Origin: Emiliania huxleyi CCMP1516
Taxonomy: Eukaryota; Haptophyta; Isochrysidales; Noelaerhabdaceae
NCBI RefSeq assembly: GCF_000372725.1
Contig: NW_005196528.1
Location: 371,936-435,935 of the forward strand
DNA length: 64,000 nucleotides
Direction of reading: 5' to 3'
The notes below the pieces were generated by a model. The model was not told where the DNA came from. It saw nothing but the letters and a program-made list of their open reading frames with translations, and searched no databases. Shown piece by piece: positions 52,598 to 60,384 of the stretch (within the stretch, counting starts at the first letter, position 1; every line of letters starts with the position of its first letter). Position numbers and translations under genes: made by a program.

Positions 52598-53021
52598 CCA
52601 TCCCTCTTGCTCGCAACACTTGCCAGCGTGGCGTCCCTTGAGTTCTCGGCGATTCGAGCTGTCCGTCTCGTACTCGAGTAGGGTAGGGTCGGGGTTGTGG
52701 CGTAGGAGGGTCAGCGGGGCCCGACGGAGGGTAGGGGGGTAGGGGGTGCCGGTGTGAGGGCTTGTTGGCCGAACTGTGAATTACGTTACTGTGAAGTCTC
52801 TCGACTGTCTGAGCTTGTGCGTCTTGGGTCCGTGGTTGTGTTTTTGTGTGAAGTCCGTCGCGCGCCGAGCCCAACCGAATAAATAAATAAATAAAACGGA
52901 CACCTCTGCTAGGAGATGGGTAAAAAGGAACCGGTCCCCGCCCTGCGGTCTTTGTGCAGGGTTCTTTGTGGGTGTGGTCGGCGACTATAGCCGGGGTCGT
53001 CCTCCCGATGGGGGACTAGCA
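52598..53021. other. Upstream region of GT77-like gene with AATA-tailed element
   Basis: 52877-52905 has aataaataaataaataaaac followed by ggacacct, matching the element family at 10285, 10440 and 11640. A tagggggg motif occurs at 52728-52746. No gene. Confidence 0.55.
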
Positions 53022-53285
53022 CTAGCCGTCTTCCACATGGTCCCTCGGGTCCCTGCTGCTCCTAATCTCGTCGTACATCCTCCTGCTGATCTCCGCAACA
53101 TCCTGCTCCCTCCCTCGTCTCGCCCTGCGCGTCTGCTCCGCCTCCCCGTCGTCCGCCCTGCGTCGTCTGGTGACGGGTCCTCCATAGTCGGCACATCGCT
53201 CATCGTCGGATTTGCGTGAGACGCGGGCGGCGGGCGCGCGGAGCCGGAGGGGCAGCGTGGGCGACGTTACGGCTTCTGGAGGCAC
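53022..53285 (-). CDS. Short charged hypothetical ORF
   Basis: The C-terminal half is strongly protein-like (RRADDGEAEQTRRARRGREQ, DVAEISRRMYDEIRSSRDPR) and ends DHVEDG before a stop. This suggests a terminal exon of a helical charged protein. The 5' end and family are unknown. Confidence 0.3.
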   Translation of the reverse strand: MPPEAVTSPTLPLRLRAPAARVSRKSDDERCADYGGPVTRRRRADDGEAEQTRRARRGREQDVAEISRRMYDEIRSSRDPRDHVEDG

Positions 53286-53863
53286 CTGGGGGTAGGGGGT
53301 GCGCGGGCGCGCGGAGGGGCGGCAGGGCGTGAGGTGACGGCGTGACGCTGTCCGACAAAACTACCGTTACAGCAATCTGGACACTGGAGACCTGTGAGTA
53401 GGGGGGTAGGGGGTAGCCCTTGTGCCTGGACACGTGTCGAGGGGTAGGGGGGTAGGGGGTAGCCCGCCGATCGGGAACCTACCCCATACCCTTTCCCCCC
53501 AAACAGCTCGAATCCAACGTGCTGTGAGAGAGGCTTGTACTTTAAGAATTCTTCTTTCCCCATGCTGTCTTGCTGTCCCAAAGAGCTGTCCCAAAGAGAA
53601 ACATTCGTCCGTGTTGTGTTTCTAACGCACAGTGCCAAGACCCAGAATCAACAGCAGAAACAACACAAACAGGCGACAGGGCACGCGGCGTGTGAGGCTA
53701 GTCCTAGGCCCTTCTTTTGCAGGCGCGCTGCTGCGCACGTCCGAGCCGGCAAGCGCCGTGGGCGGCATTCGCCCAGTCGTCGTGTCGGTCCGGGCACGGC
53801 CTCTCCCTCCCGTCGGCCCTCGGCGTGGTCCGCCGCTGCTCGAGGCATCGCATCCCCGAGCCA
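53286..53863. other. Intergenic region with TAGGGGG clusters
   Basis: gtaggggggtagggggt-type sequences occur at 53285-53300, 53397-53418 and 53436-53462, with an inverted counterpart (ctaccccatacccttt) at 53478-53494. An AAGAATTCTTC segment follows at 53544-53554. No gene. Confidence 0.6.
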
Positions 53864-53978
53864 GTGAGACAGGCGGACTTGCGCTCGCGGGAGTGGCTCA
53901 GGCAGCACGGGGCTCGGGGCGGCGGCGGAGGAGGAGGGCGCAGGGTAGTCTCTCTCTCCCACGTCCCCGTTCTCAGTA
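53864..53978 (+). repeat. Direct repeat flanking the ankyrin gene, left copy
   Basis: About 115 bp starting gtgagacaggcggacttgcg and containing gggagtggctcaggcagcac. It matches 56279-56393 in the same orientation, with a few substitutions and small indels. Confidence 0.9.
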
Positions 53979-53996
53979 CACCGGGCGGGAGCGCCC

Positions 53997-54022
53997 AGCA
54001 CTTGGAGCACTTGGAGTGCAGT
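53997..54022 (+). promoter_or_regulatory. Double CACTTGGAG motif upstream of ankyrin gene
   Basis: Two tandem AGCACTTGG units plus gagtgcagt, 66-91 bp before the ATG at 54088, in sense orientation. Confidence 0.45.
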
Positions 54023-54087
54023 TCCTTACACATCGCCGTCAGCAATTTCTTTATTCCACGCGCCAGCTGCTCTCGAGCCCCCGCTCC

Positions 54088-56128
54088 ATGCCGGGCCGAA
54101 AAGCTGGCTCAGCCGCCTCCCACGCTTCAACGGCGCCACAGGCTGCGTCGCTCGCGCTGCCGAAAAAGATCCAAGCCGCGGCGAAGGACGGCAAGTTGGG
54201 CGTGGTGCAGACGTGGCTCGCCGGGGACGGGCGGGCTGACGCGACGTACGTGCGTGGAGGTGTGAGTGGCTGGACGCTCCTGCTGACCGCCGCCGGACAC
54301 GGTCACAAGCAGCTGGTCGAGGTTCTGCTGAAGCGGGGCGCGAAGCCGGACGCGCAAGACAGCAACGGCACTACGGGGCTGATGGCCGCCGCCCAGGAAG
54401 GCCACGTGCAGGTGGTCGAGACGCTGCTGCGGCACGGCGCGGAGACCAACCTTCTGGACAGCGGCAGCGTCGCCGCGCTGATGTTCGCTGCCCACCAAGG
54501 CCACGAGCGCGTGGTCTTGCTTCTGCGGCACGGGGCAGAGGTCGACCTGCAGGACGGCGACGGCTACACTGCGCTCACGAACGCCGCCTTCTCCGACCGT
54601 GCTGCCGTCGTGCTCCAGTTGCTGCGGGCAGGCGCAGACATGGCGCTGCGCACTGCGGCGGGCAACACGGCACTGCAGATCGCCAAGGAGAAGGGTCACA
54701 CCGAGTGCGTCGCCGCCGTCAAGACGTATCTCGGCGAGGTGGCGGCGGAGAGGCGCGACGCGGCGGCGGTCGAGGCGGGCGGCGTGGGGGCGGACGGCGG
54801 TGCCGCCTCGGGCAAGGGGGCGGCGGCGGCACCAACTGCCGCGTCCTCTTCCGGCGGCGTGGAGAGCGGAACGGGCGAGGACGCCGTCCCCGAGGAGGTC
54901 GTGGAGGCGGCTGAGCAAGGCGGCGAGGCGGTGCTGGCGTGGCTCAACGGCGGCGGGCGGGTGGACGCGACTTTCGCTAATGAGGGTGCGAGCGGCTTTA
55001 CGCTGCTGATGGTCGCCGCCCTCTTCGGCCGCGAGTGGCTGGCCGCGGCGTTGCTACAGCGTGGCGCTTCGGTCGACCTTCGGAACAGTAAAGGCCGCAC
55101 CGCGCTGCTGGCCGCCGCCCTGCGGCAACGAGCGGGTGGTTGAGCTGCTGCTGCAGCACGGCGCGGAGATCAACCTTCAGACCAGCGTCGGCAACACCGC
55201 GCTGATGGGCGCCGCCCTCCTGGGCCACGAGCGGGTGGCCGAGCTGCTGCTGCTTCACGGCGCGGAGATCAACCAGCAGGACAATGCCGGCGTCACCGCG
55301 CTGATGTTTGCCGCTGTCAGGGACCACCCCGCCGTCCTGCTCTGCCTGCTGCGGGCGGGCGCCGACACGGAACTGCGCTCGGTGGCTGGCTGCACAGCGC
55401 TGCAGACTGCCAAGGAGGAGGGCAGCGCCGATTGCGTGCGCGCCTTCGAGGAGCATGCGGCGGCCAAGGCGGCGGCCGAGAGGGCGGCCGAGAAGGCGGC
55501 CAAGGAGGCGGCGTGGGCTGCGGGGGCGGCGGAGAGGGCAGCGGAGCGGGCGGCGGCGGAGGCGGAGGCGGCGCGGCACGCCGACGAGCTGCTGGCGGAG
55601 GTCGAGGCGGAGAAGCGCGGCAAGGGCAAGAAGGGCAAGAAGAAGAAGAAGGGCGGCGGGAGCGGCGGCGCTGGGCCGTCGCAGGAGCCCGAGGCGGCGG
55701 CGGAGGGTGCAGAGGCGCCACCAGAGGGTGCCGAGGTGCTGTCGGAGGCAGCCGCAGCCGAGGCGGCAAAGAAGGAGGAGGAGAGATTGATCAGGCTTCT
55801 CGAAAGTTGTCACGAGGAGAGGATCCGGCTCGGCATCACGGCGGAGAGCCAGGCAGCGGCTTTAGCTGAGATGGTGGAGGCGGAGCGGTTGGCCGAGGAG
55901 GCTGAGGAAGAGGAGGAGGAGGCAGAGGCGGAGGAGGAGGAAGCCGTGGCCGAGGAGGAAGCCGCGGCCGCGGCACTTGCGGCAGCTGAGGCGGCCACGG
56001 CGGCAGCTGAGGCGGCCACGGCGGCAGCTGAGGCGGGGATGGCCGCCGCAAAGGCGAGGCGCGCGGCCGCTGCGAGGGCCAAGGCGGCCGCTGCAAGGAA
56101 GGCGGCGGACGCGGCCCAGCGCTCGTAG
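54088..56128 (+). pseudogene. Ankyrin-repeat protein with one frameshift
   Basis: ATG 54088 (MPGRKAGSAASHASTAPQAA). Two blocks of ankyrin repeats with conserved units such as DSNGTTGLMAAAQEGHVQVV, ETLLRHGAETNLLDSGSVAA, DGYTALTNAAF and KGRTALLAAALR. Around 55122-55126 the frame moves by one base (LLAAALR to GNERVVELLLQHGAEINLQT) in the middle of a repeat, so the first frame stops at 55141-55143 while the repeats continue to VTALMFAAVRDHPAVLLCLL. The second half is a long Ala/Glu/Lys coiled region with KKGKKKKKGGG, ending at 56126-56128. A single base separates it from an intact 679-codon gene, so either a recent mutation or a sequencing error. Flanking direct repeats suggest a duplicated family. 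Confidence 0.8.
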
Positions 56129-56278
56129 AGAGCCGCTGAGAGGACGACATGACGCGCGCATCTGGCACCGCGCCCGGCTGACGCTTGCTGAGGCGTCAGC
56201 CCCACGCCGCCCCGCCCTCGGGCGCCTCGGCGTCGCGCAGCGGAGGCGGCGGCGTCTCGACCCGACGGCCGACGCCGC

Positions 56279-56393
56279 GTGAGGCAGGCGGACTTGCGCT
56301 CGCGGGAGTGGCTCAGGGAGCACGGGGCGGCGGCGGCGGAGGGTGGAGGAGGAGGAGGGCGCGTAGTCTCTCCCACGTCAGTTCTCGGTACGA
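56279..56393 (+). repeat. Direct repeat flanking the ankyrin gene, right copy
   Basis: Copy of 53864-53978, 2415 bp away, same orientation. Confidence 0.9.
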
Positions 56394-56522
56394 ACATCGA
56401 TGAAGAAAGTGGTCACGTGTCGATCGACGTCGGCGTGGTGGTTGACTAGGTCCAGCCCAGGGTGAGCTTTTAGTAAGAGCTCACGTGCGGGGAGTCTATC
56501 GTCCCGTGCAGGGTACGGCCTC

Positions 56523-57935
56523 TCACTCCGTCTCAGCTCGGCGAACGTCTCCTCTGTGGTTGGCGCTCGATCTCGGCAATGCGCGCGCGAAGAGAGACTT
56601 GCCTTCTTCCTCCATCCGCGCACGCACCGCCTTGTTGTCCTCTCGCATCTCCTGCATCTGCGCCTGCAGCGCCTGCAGCGCCTGCAGCGCCTGCACGAGC
56701 TGCGCCGCGGCGTTCTCCTTCGCGTCCACCTCGTTCACTGCCACCTCCATGTGCGCCAGCGCCTGCCCACGCTCGGGCCCTCCACGTCGGCGCTTTTCGC
56801 CATTTGCCGCGATGGCGCCGCCCGGTGCCGCTCGCCGCTGTCTCGTGGTGGCCGCCCGCCTGCGCCTCCGCGCCTCCGCCGTGCCGTTTGACTTGTGCCG
56901 TTCCATGTCCATGTTCGTGAGTTCGAAGCTGGGCGAAATGGCGACCGGCGTCACCGACGACTTCGGGTGGCGGCTTCGCAGGCGGCCCATGAGCACGTCC
57001 GCTGTAAAGCCCTGCAGCCAGTCGACGTCCGAGTCGGCAATGTTGCCGTTGTAGTGGACGATGGGCGCCTCGGTGCCAGCGGCCTGGTAGCGGATGGTGC
57101 CGCGCGCCGTCCACTCCATGTGCTTGCGCGGCGTGGAGCTGGAGAGGAGAAGAGGTTGAGGCACAGCGTCGCGTTGTGGTCGAGCGCGATCGTTGGGAAG
57201 CTCTTGGTGCCAGCGCGGCGGGACTGCTGCTCGAGGAGGAGTCGCGTGAGCAGCGCCTGCTGCGTGCTGTGGTACACGCGTGGCGTGCCGTCGGCGTAGG
57301 CGGAGCGCAGCGCGTGCGCGCGGGCCGCGTCCGCTTCGGGCGTGCCACGCAGCTTGCCGTCGCGCCCCATCTCGTCGAGGTACGCCTGCAGCATCTGCAC
57401 GAGCGGCGCCGCGCGCGCAGCCATGCAGCCGCCGTTGAGGAAGCGGAAGAGAGTGTTCTTACGCAGGCGCTCCGCGTCCCCGGTGCGAGAGCAGTGGTAG
57501 CAGTACGCCTCCGCGCCGAAGACGACGTCCGCGCCGGCGTGCGCTAGCACGGCGTGCGCCGCTTGGTGCAGCGCCGTCACGTTGCGCTGGTAGAGGATGT
57601 CCGTGCCGTCCGTTTCACGACCAGCAGCGCGTTGGGCGGCAGCCGGCGCGCGAAGAGTACACGGGGACGCACTGCTGGAAGAGCGGCTCCTCCCGCAGCG
57701 CCTTGAACATCGCCACGCGGCATGTGGCGTTGTACATGCACTCGATGTCGTCGTCAATGATGATGTCGTCCTTGCAGCGGGGCGACTCCATCCACGAGCG
57801 CACATGGTAAGCAGTGCGCTCGCACCCCGCCTTTGCAAAGACATTGTTGCGGACGAAGTTGCGCGGCTCCTTCACCTCACCGAGGTGCCGCGCCGCCTCC
57901 TCGACCGCGTGTTTGGACGCCGTGACCGTGGGGCC
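56523..57935 (-). pseudogene. PLOD/procollagen-type glycosyltransferase domain, several frame breaks
   Basis: On the minus strand KDDIIIDDDIECMYNATCRV, then LFARRLPPNALLVV, then DGTDILYQRNVTALHQAAHA, VVFGAEAYCYHCSRTGDAER, FRFLNGGCMAARAAPLVQML, TQQALLTRLLLEQQ and FPTIALDHNATLCLNLFSS, then HMEWTARGTIRYQAAGTEAP followed by IVHYNGN. This order matches the glycosyltransferase domain of lysyl hydroxylase/galactosyltransferase proteins (TDGTD as the DxD region, LNGG, DHN, VHYNG). The pieces lie in different frames, with shifts near 57664, 57617 and 57145. None looks like a normal intron, so decay or poor sequence is likely. After the domain the frame continues into a coiled coil (AAAQLVQALQALQALQAQMQ) ending in ETE. 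Confidence 0.62.
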
Positions 57936-58845
57936 GCGTCCGCCTTGACCGCCTCCGCATGGGCCTCCGCCTGCTTCGCATGCGAGAGGGCGGCCTCGGC
58001 CGAGCAGATGTCCGCCTCCCACTCAGCCGCGTCGTCCGGGTGCATCGTCGTGTAGAACCGGTTCCACTCCGGAGCCAAGTCGCACGTCCCTGCCTTGCAG
58101 CAGAGGCGGCGGAGCGCACAGCCAATGGCGATCGGGCGGATGCGCGCACTGGGCCCCTCCGTGCACAGCGGGTCCTTGTAGAAGGCGCACGCCCGCACGT
58201 CGCAGATGATGCCCTTGACGCCGTCGGTCACGGTGCCGCACCAGATGGCTTTGCACATGCCCCTGATGCCGTCCCGCGCACCACACTTGTAGATGACACT
58301 CCAGTCCTCCATGGTGTCCCCGAGGATACCTGGCGCGCGGAGGCGTGGCGGATTGCAGAACACCTTCTCGATCGAGGCATCCTTCGGCTTGTACGCCTTC
58401 ACGCCCCTGACAGGCTTGAGCAGCCCCGGTGCGATCTGCTTGTTGGCCTCGTACTGCGCCTCCGCGTACTTCAGCTTGCACGCCGCTTTCCCTGGGTCGA
58501 CCGCAGGCTGCAGCCGGCGAAGCGCAGCTCCAGCCTCGCCCGCACGCGCCGCATAGAGAGCGCGCCGCTCGTTTGTTCAAGAGCGCGCCGCCCCCGAGTC
58601 GCGCACAACCTCGCGCATCGGCGCCGTCTCCTCCTCGTCGTCGGCGGAGGCGTCCGCGACGAGCGCTTCCACCATCCTACGGAGTGCGGCGGGGCTCGAG
58701 GCAGCCTCCTTTGCACGCTCGATCACCTCGTCGTCGCTCCGGCACTGCTGCCCACGCGGCCTCTGAAGGATCGCGGCATGAAACATGTGCAGGCACTTCA
58801 GCGCCGACTCCCCCTTGGGGCCGGAGATGCCGGTTTGAGGTCCTT
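57872..58845 (-). pseudogene. Reverse-transcriptase-like ORF with in-frame stop
   Basis: One continuous frame from GISGPKGESALKCLHMFHAA through SDDEVIERAKEAASSPAALR to SGAARS, a TGA at 58579-58577, then NERRALYAARAGEAGAALRR and GLLKPVRGVKAYKPKDASIE, GVKGIICDVRACAFYKD and ARIRPIAIGCALRRLCCKAG. The RPIAIG-x2-LRRL block and the preceding ARAGEAGAALRRL segment are typical of LINE-like RT ORFs in fungi and algae. The palm catalytic motifs are not present, so this is the 5' part of an element, nonsense-mutated, running into the glycosyltransferase-like remnant. Its upstream end abuts the GAGATT repeat field. Confidence 0.5.
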
Positions 58846-58849
58846 GCTA

Positions 58850-60230
58850 GGAGTAATCGAGATCTCTGCGAGAGAGTAGTAGATCGCAGACAGTAGATCG
58901 CAGACCAGGAGTGGAGATCCTAGCCGATTCTACCACACAGTCGGGCTTGGTTGAAGATGAAAGATTGAGATCACAGATTGTGGATCGTGTTGGCAGTTGC
59001 CAGGGTCAAAGGTGGAGATTGGAGATGGAGAACACAGATCGTAGATCCTCGCGCCGGGCATCCACCGCCGGGGCGGAGATTGGAGATCGAGATTGGAGAT
59101 TGGAGATCGCAGCTGGCGGCGGCAGGGGTCAAATGGGAGATTGGAGATTGGAGATCGGAGATGTGCGGTGTGAATGAATCCATAGCGCATCTCCTTGAAG
59201 GTTCGAGCCCCCCCCCCCCCCCGACCCCCGAATCGAGATTGGAGATTGGAGATTGGAGATGGAGATCGGAGATCTGACTGGATCCGGCAAAATATGACGT
59301 TGGAGATTGGAGATTGGAGATGGAGATCGGAGATCTGACTGGATCCGGCAAAATATGACGCTGGAGATTGGAGATTGGAGATGGAGATCGGAGATGATTT
59401 TTTATTTTTATTTTTTATTTTTGGCCCGAAGAGCCTGCGGCGCCGGTTTTAACCTCTCCGGCCGACTCGCTGCGCGATTCTCGCTACGGCCCGCGGCGGG
59501 GCCGCACCCAGCAAGCTGGGGCCGCTCCTCACGGACTCGGCGCTGACGCGCCTCAAGAAGACCACTACTCGGGCTTGGCTGCGCCGCCCTCGGAGATGTG
59601 TCGACGCAAGATTGGAGATGACGCCGCTGTCATCCTCTTTTTCTTTTTTGATAATAAAAAGCTCACTCACGCATGGTTCCCCCACACCGTAAAGTTAAAA
59701 CCGGCGCCGCAGGCTCTTCGGGCCAAAAATAAAAAAATGAAAATAAAAATCATCTCCGATCTCCATCTCCAATCTCCAAATCTCCAGCGTCATATTTTGC
59801 CGGATCCAGTCAGATCTCCGATCTCCATCTCCAATCTCCAATCTTCAACGTCATGTTTTGCTTCTCCGATCTTCATCTCCGATCTCCAATCTCCAATCTC
59901 GACTTGTGGGGGAGGCGTGTCAGGGGGGGAATCGACGTCCTTCCAAGGGGATGCTCTTTTCCTTTCACACCTTCAAGCGGATCTCCACCCTCTTTTCGCG
60001 CCATTTTGCAATCTCCAGTCGGCGCACACGATCTCTAGGCCCCTTTGGCGCGATGTCAACATCTCCGTCTCCGGCCAGAGATCTCGAGGTGCCGATGTCG
60101 GCAGCTCAAGATCTCTATCTTCAGTTAAAGATCTCTGAGTTTTGTGAGAGATGCTGTGTGTGGAAGATCTCTGATCGGCATCTACGATCTCCACTCAACA
60201 AATCTACTGGTGTCCCGCAGAGATCTTGAT
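58850..60230. mobile_element. Fold-back element with GGAGATTG-type arrays
   Basis: 58850-59400 is rich in ggagattggagatcggag repeats on the plus strand; 59755-60200 carries the same in inverse (ctccgatctccatctcc). The innermost arms match closely: 59271-59454 (two 61-bp units with ctgactggatccggcaaaat, then an AT-rich stretch and cccgaagagcctgcggcgcc) pairs with 59697-59860. The loop, about 59455-59696, has a short minus ORF only. No transposase lies inside. Confidence 0.8.
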
Positions 60231-60384
60231 GTATGCTTGCTAGCGATCCCGAGCGCCTTCGCAAGACAAGACATAAACAAGTGGCAGCGAGCTGAAGAAA
60301 AAGAATTTGCAGCTGCGCTGGGCGGGAGCCGCGTCCAAGCCGCTGCAGCCGCAGCCGCCGGGCACTCCTCCTGCTCTTGCAGCA

